From contig NZ_JAJITD010000017.1 of NCBI RefSeq assembly GCF_020880815.1, positions 62,001 through 126,000 on the forward strand: 64,000 bases of DNA, written 5' to 3'. Numbering within the stretch: the first letter of the stretch is position 1; each line of letters starts with the position of its first letter. Origin of the DNA: Paraburkholderia sejongensis. Its GTDB lineage: Bacteria; Pseudomonadota; Gammaproteobacteria; Burkholderiales; Burkholderiaceae. The notes beneath the pieces are model-generated. The model had not been told where the DNA came from. It worked only from the letters and a program-made list of their open reading frames with translations, and did no database searches. Of the stretch, positions 18,698-29,285 are shown piece by piece. Made by a program: the position numbers and the translations under genes.

Positions 18698-21019
18698 TCA
18701 TGCCGGCAGCACCGGCCGCATGCCGTCGAGCTTCATCTTGCTGTCGGGCGCGCGGCCCTTGCGGGCACGCTTGCCGACGTGCGCGGCGAGATCGGCGCCG
18801 CTCAGCTTCTCCTCGTCGACGCGGCCGCCGCGACGCGTGCCGATCAGGATCAGCCCGGCCGCGTTGATCGCGAGCGCTTGCACAAGCGTCTCGTTGTCGT
18901 CGAGCGCCATCAACGTAACGCCGCGCCCGCCGCCCGACAAGGTCTTCATCTCGTCGAGGCCGAACACCAGCAAACGCCCGCCCGAGGACAGACACGCGAT
19001 CTGCGCGGCATCGGGCAGCATCGGCATCGGCGCGAGCGGCGCGGCGCCCGCGTCGATCGTCATGAACGATTTGCCGGCCTTCACGCGGCTGATCATGTCG
19101 CCGACCTTCGCGATAAAGCCGAAACCGTTGCTCGATGCGAGCAGCAGCGCCTGGTCCGCCGACGCCGCGTAGTAGTGCATCAGATGGCTGCCCGATTCGA
19201 GTTCGATCAGCGAGGTGACCGGCACGCCGTCGCCTCGGCCGCCCGGCAGCGTCGCGACCGCGACCGAATAGACGCGGCCGTTGCTGCCCCATGCGATCAG
19301 CGTATCCGGCGTGCGGCACTGGAACGCCGCATACAGGCCGTCGCCGGCCTTGAAGCTGAAGCCCGCGGCGTCGAGCCCGTGGCCCTTCAGCGCGCGCACC
19401 CAGCCCTTTTGCGACACCACTACCGTGACCGGTTCATCGACCACGCGCGCTTCGAAGGTCGCGCGCTTTTCCTGCTGGATCAGCGTGCGGCGCTCGTCGC
19501 CGTACTGCTTCGCGTCGGCGTCGATTTCCTTGACCAGCAGGCGCTTCATCGCCGATTCGCTGCCGAGCAGTTCTTCGAGCTTCGCTTTCTCGTCGCGCAG
19601 CTCGGCCAGTTCCTTCTCGATCTTGATCTTTTCCAGCCGCGCCAACTGGCGCAGACGGATTTCCAGAATGTCTTCGGCCTGGCGGTCGGACAGACCGAAC
19701 GCGGCCATCAGCGCGACCTTCGGCTCGTCCGATTCGCGGATGATGCGGATCACCTCGTCGATATTCAGGAAGACGATCATCCGGCCTTCGAGAATATGGA
19801 TCCGGTCGTCGACCTTCGACAGCCGGTGCCGCGTGCGCCGCGTGACCGTCGCGAAACGGAACGCGATCCACTCGCCGAGTATTTCGCCGAGACCCTTCTG
19901 ACGCGGCCGGCCGTCGCCGCCGACCATCACCATGTTCAGCGGCGCGTTCGATTCGAGGCTGGTATGCGCGAGCAGCGTGTTGACGAACTCGGTCTGATCG
20001 ATACGGCTCGACTTCGGCTCGAACACGAGGCGCACCGGCGCATCCTTGCCGGACTCGTCGCGCACCGCGTCGACGAGTGCCAGCAGCGTCTGCTTGGTCT
20101 GCAACTGCTCGGGCGTGAGCGCCTTCTTGCCGAGCTTGATCTTCGGGTTGGTCTGCTCTTCGATCTCTTCGAGCACCTTCTGCGCGGCCGTGTTCGGCGG
20201 CAGTTCGGTGATCACCAGTTGCCACTGGCCGCGCGCGAGTTCTTCGATCTTCCAGCGCGCGCGCACCTTCAGGCTGCCGCGTCCGGATTCGTACGCGGCC
20301 GCGATTTCCGCTTCGCTCGAAATGATCTGGCCGCCGCCCGGGAAGTCCGGACCCGGCACCAGCTGCATCAGTTCCGCGTGCGACAGCTTCGGATTGCGAA
20401 TCAGCGCGACCGCCGCGCTCGCGACTTCGCGCAGGTTGTGCGACGGGATTTCCGTCGCCAGACCGACCGCGATACCCGATGCGCCGTTGAGCAGCACGAA
20501 CGGCAGACGCGCGGGCAACACCTTCGGCTCCTCGAACGAGCCGTCGTAGTTGGCCATGAAGTCGACCGTGCCCTGATCGATTTCGCTGAGCAGCAGTTTC
20601 GCGATCGGCGTCAGACGCGCTTCGGTGTAACGCATCGCCGCCGCGCCGTCGCCGTCGCGCGAGCCGAAGTTGCCCTGGCCGTCGATCAGCGGATAGCGCA
20701 TCGAAAAGTCCTGCGCGAGGCGCACGAGTGCGTCGTACGCGGACTGGTCGCCGTGCGGGTGATACTTACCGAGCACGTCGCCGACCACGCGCGCCGACTT
20801 GACCGGCTTCGCGTTGTCGCCGAGACCCATCTCGTTCATCGCGAACAGGATGCGGCGCTGCACCGGCTTCTGGCCGTCGCACACGTCCGGCAGCGCGCGG
20901 CCCTTGACCACGCTGACCGCGTACTCGAGGTAGGCGCGCTCCGCGTAGTTGCCGAGCGTCAGCACGTCGCCGTCCGGCGGCGGCTCGTTGAAAAGGTCGA
21001 GAGAGTTATCGTCGTCCAT
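18698..21019 (-). CDS. parC: DNA topoisomerase IV subunit A
   Basis: ParC is the DNA breakage-reunion subunit that decatenates daughter chromosomes with ParE. The 773-residue protein shows KGRALPDVCDGQKPVQRRIL, the quinolone region GKYHPHGDQSAYDALVR, and AAMRYTEARLTPIAK with the catalytic Tyr. The C-terminal beta-pinwheel region follows from about residue 500. The residues after HPHGD are QSAYD rather than the E. coli SACYE, probably a lineage difference and not proof of drug resistance. Start ATG at 21019; parE ends 62 bases upstream, so the two genes form a parE-parC unit. Confidence 0.96.
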   Translation of the reverse strand: MDDDNSLDLFNEPPPDGDVLTLGNYAERAYLEYAVSVVKGRALPDVCDGQKPVQRRILFAMNEMGLGDNAKPVKSARVVGDVLGKYHPHGDQSAYDALVRLAQDFSMRYPLIDGQGNFGSRDGDGAAAMRYTEARLTPIAKLLLSEIDQGTVDFMANYDGSFEEPKVLPARLPFVLLNGASGIAVGLATEIPSHNLREVASAAVALIRNPKLSHAELMQLVPGPDFPGGGQIISSEAEIAAAYESGRGSLKVRARWKIEELARGQWQLVITELPPNTAAQKVLEEIEEQTNPKIKLGKKALTPEQLQTKQTLLALVDAVRDESGKDAPVRLVFEPKSSRIDQTEFVNTLLAHTSLESNAPLNMVMVGGDGRPRQKGLGEILGEWIAFRFATVTRRTRHRLSKVDDRIHILEGRMIVFLNIDEVIRIIRESDEPKVALMAAFGLSDRQAEDILEIRLRQLARLEKIKIEKELAELRDEKAKLEELLGSESAMKRLLVKEIDADAKQYGDERRTLIQQEKRATFEARVVDEPVTVVVSQKGWVRALKGHGLDAAGFSFKAGDGLYAAFQCRTPDTLIAWGSNGRVYSVAVATLPGGRGDGVPVTSLIELESGSHLMHYYAASADQALLLASSNGFGFIAKVGDMISRVKAGKSFMTIDAGAAPLAPMPMLPDAAQIACLSSGGRLLVFGLDEMKTLSGGGRGVTLMALDDNETLVQALAINAAGLILIGTRRGGRVDEEKLSGADLAAHVGKRARKGRAPDSKMKLDGMRPVLPA

Positions 21020-21081
21020 CTAGATTCCGTATCCGTGTTTGGCTTGAAGTCGATCTGCGGCTCGATGCGCGTGTTGCGCGC

Positions 21082-23067
21082 TCAGATATCCGCTTCCACT
21101 TCGTTGCCCTTTTCTTCGAGCCAGCTGCGGCGCGAGGCTGCTTCGCCCTTGCCCATCAGCATCGTCATCCGCGCGACGGTGGCGTCGTAGTCCAGCTCGC
21201 CGAGCGCGACCGGTTGCAGGCGGCGCGTGTCGGGATTCATCGTGGTGTCCCACAGCTGCTCGGCGCTCATTTCACCGAGGCCCTTGAAGCGGCTGATCGA
21301 CCACTGGCTGTCGCGCACACCGTCCTTGCGCAGCTTGTCGAGGATCGCTTCGAGTTCGCCCTCGTCGAGCGCGTACAGCTTCTGCGCGGGCTTCTTGCCG
21401 CGCGCGGGCGCGTCGACGCGAAACAGCGGCGGACGCGCGACGCACACATGGCCGCGTTCGATCAGTTGCGGGAAGTGTTTGAAGAACAGCGTGAGCAGCA
21501 ACACCTGGATGTGCGAACCATCGACGTCCGCGTCCGACAGGATGCAGATCTTGCCGTAGCGCAGATTCGACAGATCGACCTTGTCGTCCGGGTTGTGCGG
21601 ATCGACGCCGATCGCGACCGAGATGTCGTGCACCTCGTTGTTCGCGAACAGGCGGTCGCGCTCGGTTTCCCACGTGTTCAGCACCTTGCCGCGCAACGGC
21701 AGGATTGCCTGGTACTCCTTGTCGCGGCCCATCTTCGCGGAGCCGCCGGCCGAATCGCCCTCGACGAGGAACAGTTCGTTGCGGCCGATTTCCGTCGATT
21801 CGCAGTCGGTCAGCTTGCCCGGCAGCACCGCGACGCCCGAGCTCTTGCGCTTCTCGACCTTCTGGCCGGCGCGGGTGCGCGCCTGCGCCTGCTTGATCAC
21901 GAGATCGGCGAGCTTCTTGCCGTGCTCGACGTGCTGATTGAGCCACAGCTCCAGCGCCGGGCGCGAGAACGACGACACCAGCTTGACCGCGTCGCGGCTA
22001 TTCAGACGCTCCTTGATCTGGCCTTGGAACTGCGGATCGAGCACCTTCGCCGACAGCACGAACGAGACCCGCGCGAACACGTCTTCGGCGAGCAGCTTGA
22101 CGCCCTTCGGCTGCAGGTTGTGCAACTCCACGAAGCTCTTCACCGCCTGGAACAGACCGTCGCGCAGACCCGATTCGTGGGTGCCGCCCGCGGGCGTCGG
22201 AATCAGGTTCACGTACGACTCGCGCGTGAGCGGGCCTTCCTCGCTCCACGCGACGACCCATGCGGCGCCTTCGCCCTCGGCAAAGGTCTCTTCGCTCGAA
22301 CGCGAGCTTTCCGCGTAGCGCTCGCCTTCGAACAGCGGGATCAGCAGGTCGCTGCCGTTCATCCCTTCGAGCAGATAGCCGCGCAGACCGTCGTCGTATT
22401 TCCAGCTTTGCCGCTCGCCGGTTTTCTCGTTGACGAGCGTGACTTCGACGCCCGGCAGCAGCACCGCTTTCGAGCGCAGCAGACGCTGCAGTTCGCCGAG
22501 CGGCAGGTTCGGAGAATCGAAATATTTCGGATCGGCCCATGCGGTCACGCGCGTGCCGGACTTCTTGTCGCCGCGCGCGGCCGCGCGCACTTCGAGCGGC
22601 TTGGCGACGTCGCCGTGCGCGAAGCTCAGTTCGGCGACCTTGCCGTCGCGCCACACGCTGACGTCGAGGCGGGTGGACAGTGCGTTGGTGACCGACACGC
22701 CGACGCCGTGCAGGCCGCCGGAGAACGTGTACGCGCCGCCCGCCGCCTTGTCGAACTTGCCGCCCGCGTGCAGGCGGGTAAACACGATTTCGACGACCGG
22801 CACGCCCTCTTCGGGGTGCATGCCGAATGGAATGCCGCGACCGTCGTCCTCGACCGAGACCGAATGATCCGCGTGCAACGTGACAGTGATTTGCCGGCCG
22901 TAGCCGCCGAGGGCTTCGTCCGATGCGTTGTCGATGACTTCCTGAATGATGTGCAGCGGATTCTCGGTGCGGGTATACATGCCGGGCCGTTGCTTGACCG
23001 GCTCCAGACCCTTCAACACCTTGATCGACGCTTCGCTATACGCGGCGTTTGGCTTTTTCGTAGACAT
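21082..23067 (-). CDS. parE: DNA topoisomerase IV subunit B
   Basis: ParE is the GHKL ATPase subunit partnering ParC. The 661-residue protein contains IQEVIDNASDEALGGYG, the ATP lid region GGKFDKAAGGAYTFSGGLHG, and the Toprim domain stretch VEGDSAGGSAKMGRDKEYQ with DADVDGSHIQVLLLT. The ATG at 23067 begins MSTKKPNAAYSEASIKVLKG, a normal ParE start. The longer frame upstream covers a palindromic region that is more likely regulatory. The parC gene follows by 62 bases. Confidence 0.96.
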   Translation of the reverse strand: MSTKKPNAAYSEASIKVLKGLEPVKQRPGMYTRTENPLHIIQEVIDNASDEALGGYGRQITVTLHADHSVSVEDDGRGIPFGMHPEEGVPVVEIVFTRLHAGGKFDKAAGGAYTFSGGLHGVGVSVTNALSTRLDVSVWRDGKVAELSFAHGDVAKPLEVRAAARGDKKSGTRVTAWADPKYFDSPNLPLGELQRLLRSKAVLLPGVEVTLVNEKTGERQSWKYDDGLRGYLLEGMNGSDLLIPLFEGERYAESSRSSEETFAEGEGAAWVVAWSEEGPLTRESYVNLIPTPAGGTHESGLRDGLFQAVKSFVELHNLQPKGVKLLAEDVFARVSFVLSAKVLDPQFQGQIKERLNSRDAVKLVSSFSRPALELWLNQHVEHGKKLADLVIKQAQARTRAGQKVEKRKSSGVAVLPGKLTDCESTEIGRNELFLVEGDSAGGSAKMGRDKEYQAILPLRGKVLNTWETERDRLFANNEVHDISVAIGVDPHNPDDKVDLSNLRYGKICILSDADVDGSHIQVLLLTLFFKHFPQLIERGHVCVARPPLFRVDAPARGKKPAQKLYALDEGELEAILDKLRKDGVRDSQWSISRFKGLGEMSAEQLWDTTMNPDTRRLQPVALGELDYDATVARMTMLMGKGEAASRRSWLEEKGNEVEADI

Positions 23068-23093
23068 GATTGACTCGGTGCGTCGGTTCATCG

Positions 23094-23128
23094 TTGTCCA
23101 CAGGTCCTGTGGACAGGTCCGTGGACAA
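23094..23128. promoter_or_regulatory. Palindrome of TGTCCACA-type boxes upstream of parE
   Basis: TGTCCACAGG and CCTGTGGACA around a single T form a perfect 21-base palindrome (23095 to 23115). A further GTGGACAA follows at 23121, and the same 9-mer TGTGGACAA recurs at 23333. The outer boxes read TTGTCCACA, one change from the E. coli DnaA box. The cluster starts about 25 bases upstream of the parE start codon, so it overlaps the likely promoter or leader. Confidence 0.55.
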
Positions 23129-23378
23129 GGCGTTGAGTTTTCAAAAAAAGCGAAACGAAACAACAGAGTTAGGTGGGGTGCCCGCGCTGCGGGCAAGCTG
23201 TTTTGTCGCGCGGCTCCCCTCGAGCGTGCTCAGTTGTGCGGCGCGGCCGCGCAGGGCGCTGGGGGAGCTTGTTCGCGGGGTATTGTACTGATTTAGATCA
23301 CGGCGGCAATTGACATCGGTCGCAATCGGCCGTGTGGACAAGGGAAAGCGGGGGATTGCGCGGCGCGCGCGACAGTTC

Positions 23379-23400
23379 GGCGCGAACGTGCGTTCGCGCC
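23379..23400 (-). terminator. Hairpin just after uup stop codon
   Basis: GGCGCGAAC and GTTCGCGCC form a perfect 9-bp stem around GTGC, 14 bases beyond the uup stop. There is no T run on the minus strand, so it could be a weak terminator or an mRNA 3'-end stabiliser. Confidence 0.45.
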
Positions 23401-23414
23401 GCGTTATCTGCTGA

Positions 23415-25349
<1,935 letters not shown>

Positions 25350-25485
25350 GGGAATGGGAAAAGCAGCGATGGGTCGGAACTGCTTATTGTACCGGGGGCG
25401 GGGCGCGCCAATCGCACCTGTAAAACGAACGACGCGGGCGGCGCAAGCGATCCGCGCGTGCCCGCGTCGGGAATTAGGCCCTAGC

Positions 25486-25887
25486 TCATTTCACGTGGAC
25501 CGTGATCGTCTTGCTCAACTCCGGCCCATACGAGCGATGCGCGCCGTCGCCGAATTGCAGCGTCAGCGTGTGGTCGCCCGGCGGCAGCGTCAGATCGGTT
25601 TCGGTTTGGCCCTTGCCGAAGTGCAGCGCCATGTCGTTCGCGGGGATCACGTCGCCCTTCGGCAGCGGCTTGCCGTCGATCAGCAGATGATGGTGCCCGG
25701 TGCCTTCGGTCATCGTGCCGGCGGGCGCGATCTTCATGCCGTCGACGGCGAACGCGACGTGCACCGGATTGCTGACGGTCGCGCCGTCGGCCGGCTGCAC
25801 GAACGACACGCTCGCGGCCTGGGCCGCGCCCGACACGGCGATCAAACCCGCCGCTGCGAGACCGGCCAACCATTTGTTCTTGAACAT
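25486..25887 (-). CDS. DUF4399-domain secreted protein
   Basis: The 133-residue protein starts with a signal peptide (residues 1 to 24, cleavage after AAQA), then has SVSFVQPADGATVSNPVHVAF, an HHHLLIDG segment and GDHTLTLQFGDGAHRSYGP. This is the DUF4399 pattern, a beta-sandwich-like periplasmic protein of unknown role. The clustered His may bind metal. It has its own ATG at 25887 with a good AAGGAG-type site. Divergent from it is the rubredoxin gene. Confidence 0.85.
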   Translation of the reverse strand: MFKNKWLAGLAAAGLIAVSGAAQAASVSFVQPADGATVSNPVHVAFAVDGMKIAPAGTMTEGTGHHHLLIDGKPLPKGDVIPANDMALHFGKGQTETDLTLPPGDHTLTLQFGDGAHRSYGPELSKTITVHVK

Positions 25888-26194
25888 CGTTTTCTCCTTT
25901 GGTAACTCGAGCCTGCCGCGCGACGCTGCTCACGCGCTCGATCGGGATGGAGCGTCGCGACGCCTGGTGCGCGCGCGGCCGGCTTGGTCTAACGAAAGCG
26001 CTGCAGATCAAGCATACACGCTGTGCGTGACAGGGCTTGTCGAAGCGGCCTCGGAGGGCTCCGCGGATACGGTCGCGGGGGCGCCCCCGGACTTTGCGGC
26101 CGCTTTGACAAATTCCGGTAACATTGCGGGTTGCCGCATGCCCCAAAAAGGGGCGGACCAGTCGGCCATTGGATTGAGTGAGAGAGTGTTTGTC

Positions 26195-26386
26195 GTGAGT
26201 GAAGTAATCGATGTAACTGAATACAAGAGCTGGGTCTGCCTGATTTGCGGCTGGATCTACAACGAAGAAGAAGGCCTGCCCGAAGAAGGCATCGCGCCGG
26301 GTACGCGCTTCGCTGCTATCCCGGAAGACTGGCGCTGCCCGCTTTGCGATGTGGGTAAGGCGGAGTTCGCGGTGGTGGAGTTCTGA
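26195..26386 (+). CDS. Rubredoxin
   Basis: The 63-residue protein has the two iron-binding Cys pairs WVCLICGWIY and WRCPLCDVGK, with the rubredoxin signature between them. It is a small cytoplasmic electron carrier. The GTG at 26195 gives a normal length; an in-frame GTG at 26186, preceded by GAGTGAGAGA, would add three residues and is equally possible. The electron partner is unknown. A clear terminator follows. Confidence 0.92.
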   Translation: MSEVIDVTEYKSWVCLICGWIYNEEEGLPEEGIAPGTRFAAIPEDWRCPLCDVGKAEFAVVEF

Positions 26387-26440
26387 GGTTCAGACCGACG
26401 CTCGTTAGCTCTCGTTAGTGAGATAGTTCTGTGAGTTACG

Positions 26441-26480
26441 GCGGCCCGGCAGGCGATGTTTGCCGGGCCGTTTGTTTTTT
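26441..26480 (+). terminator. Rho-independent terminator of rubredoxin gene
   Basis: CGGCCCGGCA (26442 to 26451) pairs with TGCCGGGCCG (26461 to 26470), followed by TTTGTTTTTT. It lies 55 bases after the stop codon. Confidence 0.9.
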
Positions 26481-26626
26481 GGCCGGGCCTGTCGGGGCTG
26501 TTGGCCCGCGGGGCCTGTAAATGGCTAGTTTTGGCCCTCCTTTTGCTTGGGAGGGTTTGATATACTCTGCGCTCGCTGGCGGATCCGGGCTCTAAAACCC
26601 TCGCGGATTCCAGCCGGCCCGGTCCT

Positions 26627-26701
26627 CTCCCTGTAGTTCAATGGATAGAACAAGTGCCTCCTAAGCGCTAGATACAGGTTCGATTCCTGTCAGGGGGACC
26701 A
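26627..26701 (+). tRNA. tRNA-Arg(CCT)
   Basis: The cloverleaf folds fully: acceptor CTCCCTG with CAGGGGG, D stem GTTC/GAAC, anticodon stem AGTGC/GCGCT with loop CTCCTAA giving anticodon CCT (reads AGG), T arm ACAGG TTCGATT CCTGT, and CCA encoded at the 3' end. It is intact although an element has integrated at its 3' end, because the element carries its own copy of the tRNA tail. Confidence 0.95.
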
Positions 26702-26772
26702 GATAGCTTCCCAGCTACTCCCAAGATTGCCCAGAAAAGCCCCGTAAGCCTTGCGCTGCGGGGCTTTTTGCT
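26685..26772 (+). repeat. Left attachment repeat (attL) of the integrated element
   Basis: The tRNA 3' end and its terminator (from CCTGTCAGGGGGACCA to CGGGGCTTTTTGCTGCC) recur imperfectly at 40576 to 40664. Shared blocks are CTGTCAGGGG, ACCA, GATAGCTTCC, TACTCCC, GATTGCC, AAAAGCCCCGTA and CGGGGCTTTTTGCTGCC. The left copy keeps the tRNA functional. Confidence 0.8.
26735..26769 (+). terminator. tRNA terminator within attL
   Basis: AGCCCCG at 26738 pairs with CGGGGCT at 26759, flanked by A and T runs. It lies about 35 bases after the tRNA and is duplicated at the right end of the element. Confidence 0.85.
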
Positions 26773-26868
26773 GCCATCATTGCCTACGTTTGCCCACTAC
26801 AAACCAAACTTTTTTGGGGTATCGGTGGGGATACCATCGAATACCCCAAAATCGATACCCCCAACGCC

Positions 26869-28080
26869 ATGCCCAAGCAGATTGCACCGCTGACCGAGCT
26901 GCAAGTCCGCAGGGCCAAGCCGGCCGAGCAGCCCTATCGCCTTGCCGATGGCAAGGGGCTTTACCTGCAAGTGATGCCAAACGGCTCGCGCTACTGGCGA
27001 ATGAAATACCGCTTCGATGGCAAGGAAAAGCTGGCCTCCTTCGGTGTTTATCCTGAAGTCGGCCTCGCAGACGCCAGGAAGGCGTGCTTGGCGGCGCGAC
27101 AGCTTTTGACCGCGGGCACCGATCCCTCACAGCAGAAGAAGGAAACGAAGCGTGCGCGGGCGCTGGAAGCCGTATCGACCTTCGAGGCGGTGGCACGGGA
27201 GTGGTTCGAGTCGCAGAAAGACGGCTGGACTGAGGTCTACGCCAGTAAGGTGATCGGTTCGCTCGAGGTCGACGTGTTCCCGAAGATGGGCTCGAGGCCG
27301 ATCAAGGACATCGAGGCGCCGCACATGCTTGAGATCCTGCGAGCTGTCGAGGCCCGCGGCGTCCGGGAGACCGCCAAGCGCATCCTGCAGCGGTCCCGCG
27401 CCGTTTTCCAGTACGGCATCATGACCGGCCGTTGCTCGCGCAATCCTGCTGCCGACGTCGACGCTGAGACTGTGCTAAAGAAAGGCGCCGGCGTGAAGCA
27501 CATGGCGCGCGTCAAGCCAGTGGAGATTCCGCAACTCATGCAAGACATCGCCGAGTATCAGGGTGACGTCGTCACCCGGCTGGCACTCCAACTAATGGCG
27601 CTCACGTTCGTCCGAACCACGGAGCTGATCGAGGCCGAATGGACTGAAGTTGACGAGAAGGCCGCCGAATGGCGCATTCCGGCTGACCGGATGAAAATGC
27701 GCGATCCGCACATTGTCCCGCTGTCCCGCCAGGCGCTCGATGTGTTGGGTGAGCTACGGAAGCTCAACGGCAATGAGCAGCATATCTTTCACAGCGTGCA
27801 AGGCCGTACCCGCGGGCCGATCTCCAATAACACGATGCTGTTTGCGCTTTACCGCATGGGATACAAGTCTCGAATGACGGGGCACGGGTTCCGGGGCCTT
27901 GCCGCCACCGTCCTGCGCGAGCTCGGATACAGCCGCGATGTCGTCGATCGACAGCTTGCACACGCCGAGCGCAATCAGGTAACCGCGGCATATGTCCACG
28001 CGGAATACCTGCCCGAGCGCCGAAAGATGATGCAACACTGGGCCGACTATCTCGCCCAAGCGCAAGAAAGCGCCGAATAA
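26869..28080 (+). CDS. int: Tyrosine recombinase/integrase (P4 type, DUF4102 N-terminus)
   Basis: The 403-residue protein starts with a DUF4102-like arm-binding domain (PYRLADGKGLYLQVMPNGSR, then MKYRFDGKEKLASFGVYPEV), continues with a core-binding SAM-like domain (about 100 to 190) and a C-terminal catalytic domain (about 210 to 390). Catalytic residues are recognisable: Arg in LTFVRTTELIEAEW, HGFRG supplying the His-X-X-Arg, and the Tyr in TAAYVHAEYLPERR. It catalyses integration at the adjacent tRNA end. Its start lies about 170 bases from the tRNA, the normal P4 arrangement. Confidence 0.95.
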   Translation: MPKQIAPLTELQVRRAKPAEQPYRLADGKGLYLQVMPNGSRYWRMKYRFDGKEKLASFGVYPEVGLADARKACLAARQLLTAGTDPSQQKKETKRARALEAVSTFEAVAREWFESQKDGWTEVYASKVIGSLEVDVFPKMGSRPIKDIEAPHMLEILRAVEARGVRETAKRILQRSRAVFQYGIMTGRCSRNPAADVDAETVLKKGAGVKHMARVKPVEIPQLMQDIAEYQGDVVTRLALQLMALTFVRTTELIEAEWTEVDEKAAEWRIPADRMKMRDPHIVPLSRQALDVLGELRKLNGNEQHIFHSVQGRTRGPISNNTMLFALYRMGYKSRMTGHGFRGLAATVLRELGYSRDVVDRQLAHAERNQVTAAYVHAEYLPERRKMMQHWADYLAQAQESAE

Positions 28081-28184
28081 CAGCGGCTTTCTACAGGTTT
28101 GCCGCGCCTAGCCCGACGGGGCGAAAACAGGGCTCCCTTACCCTGCTGGCGCAGCATCAATTTTTAAGGGTGCGTGAGGGCGCA

Positions 28185-28688
28185 ATGGACGATACAACTT
28201 TTAGCGAACCGGGTCCGGACTTACCGCAGCACCTATGCCCGCTTTTCATCATGGCGGCATATGTGTACATGCGCATCGAAGACACGGAAGTCTTTGCGCA
28301 AGGCTTCGCGCGACTCACGAACGCGCTTATTCAGGCTGGAACGAGGGGCGAGATCGCCGTTTTTCACCCGCAGACCCTGCTGCCCTATAACGCACACAAC
28401 GCCGGATTCGAGGAGGAATCCAGTCCAGTTACGGCGGATTGGGTCGCGCGTATCGATGACGTGCTTCATTGGTTTGTGGAAAAGGATATTGAGTCTGCCA
28501 AACCGTTCGTCGATCAGATGCTCGCGAACGTCGAAATTAGAGAACCAATGCCGGTCGATCGGCGCGCCCGGATGGTAGAGGCGTTGGAGCGCAACGGCGG
28601 AAACAAAACAAAGACATCGGCGCGCCGACGAGCCACAGTTCCGCAGCGCTGCGGCCGGCGAACACGAAAAGCGGGTAGCGTTCGGTGA
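28185..28688 (+). CDS. Unknown protein, probably C-terminally truncated near a Fis-like helix
   Basis: The 167-residue reading frame starts at an ATG preceded by GAGGG at good spacing. Residues 1 to 125 have balanced, protein-like composition (LCPLFIMAAYVYMRIEDTEV, WVARIDDVLHWFVEKDIESA). Then comes RARMVEALERNGGNKTKTSA, which resembles the beginning of a Fis-type helix-turn-helix (typically ALER.GGNKT.AA), but the remainder is Arg-rich and unlike any helix. The last 152 bases also overlap the end of the leftward Ash-like gene. I read this as a gene whose 3' end was replaced by recombination near 28615. The function is unknown. Confidence 0.5.
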   Translation: MDDTTFSEPGPDLPQHLCPLFIMAAYVYMRIEDTEVFAQGFARLTNALIQAGTRGEIAVFHPQTLLPYNAHNAGFEEESSPVTADWVARIDDVLHWFVEKDIESAKPFVDQMLANVEIREPMPVDRRARMVEALERNGGNKTKTSARRRATVPQRCGRRTRKAGSVR

Positions 28689-29034
28689 GTGTATTTGGGA
28701 GAGACGTTTGCTCAGAACGAGCGAGGATATGGCGCATGATGCGGCCTCCTATTGCAGTTTTGAACCCGCATCCCATCGCCAAATGGGGTGGGCGGGCACT
28801 GAACGGGGTTGGCGAACCGGCGCAATAGGAACCGGCAGACCCGAAGGTCTCCCCGCCCAGGCCCACCCATTGATCTTGGAGGCGCGCGAAGGCGTGCGGA
28901 CGAAAAAAAAGCCGCGGGGCGGCTGTCCGCCTATTGCATGTCAGGTCGCCAAACCCGGTAGCTGTTGTCTCAGCCACGCGAAAAGTATACGCGCCGGGGT
29001 TTACGCGGTGCAAGGTCTTTTTATGGGGTGTCAT
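28537..29034 (-). CDS. Ash/Icd-like small phage protein
   Basis: The 165-residue frame begins at an ATG that overlaps the stop codon of the PC4-like gene (TGATG), so it looks translationally coupled. The order of segments AYTFRVAETTATGFGDLTCN, RLFFRPHAFARLQDQWVGLG, then SPTPF matches my recollection of the P4 Ash family (aromatic start, Gly/Phe turn, FF, W-V-G-W/L-G, Pro-rich turn). Host-cell-division-inhibitor Icd-like proteins share this shape. The C-terminal RYPLFVFAGRSAAELWLVGA is also family-like. P4 Ash derepresses its helper prophage, but the role here is unproven. It overlaps the rightward gene at 28185 to 28688. Confidence 0.55.
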   Translation of the reverse strand: MTPHKKTLHRVNPGAYTFRVAETTATGFGDLTCNRRTAAPRLFFRPHAFARLQDQWVGLGGETFGSAGSYCAGSPTPFSARPPHLAMGCGFKTAIGGRIMRHILARSEQTSLPNTLTERYPLFVFAGRSAAELWLVGAPMSLFCFRRCAPTPLPSGRADRPALVL

Positions 29035-29285
29035 CAATTAGCCCCATTTGGATCGAGCGCGCGTGAAGCGACGAGCAAGCCTTGGACGACCTCGGCAATC
29101 TGGTCGGGCCGCAGCGATACGCCGGCGCGGCCGGGCTTGTAATCGCCCGATTCAATCGAATACCAAACACGCAGGTCGATGAACGTGCGCCCGCGATACT
29201 CGGAAACGGTGACGCGCAGTCGCTCGCTGTCGCTCTTGCGGATGTCGAGGAACGTCGCTGTGGGCGCGCGAGTTGAGCCGTTCAT
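29034..29285 (-). CDS. PC4/YdbC-like single-stranded nucleic-acid-binding protein
   Basis: The 83-residue protein has ATFLDIRKSDSERLRVTVSE, YRGRTFIDLRVWYSIESGDY, KPGRAGVSLRPDQIAEVVQG, the beta-strand pattern plus terminal helix of the transcriptional coactivator PC4 fold. Bacterial and phage PC4-like proteins bind single-stranded DNA or RNA and help replication or repair. Its ATG overlaps the AlpA stop (ATGA), and its stop overlaps the Ash-like start, so the three form a tight leftward operon. A role with the primase-helicase of the same element is an attractive inference. Confidence 0.8.
   Translation of the reverse strand: MNGSTRAPTATFLDIRKSDSERLRVTVSEYRGRTFIDLRVWYSIESGDYKPGRAGVSLRPDQIAEVVQGLLVASRALDPNGAN

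Noticed and set aside
20700..20800. Quinolone-resistance mutation in ParC
   Set aside because: The residues differ from E. coli in this region, but the pattern could be the normal state for this lineage. No conclusion is possible from sequence alone.
26627..26701. tRNA-Arg disrupted by integration
   Set aside because: The full cloverleaf, anticodon and CCA end are intact on the left side; only the right copy is partial.
28708..29142. 144-residue plus-strand frame
   Set aside because: It lies opposite the Ash-like and PC4-like genes, whose overlapping starts support the minus strand. A small GWAG-like resemblance is probably chance.
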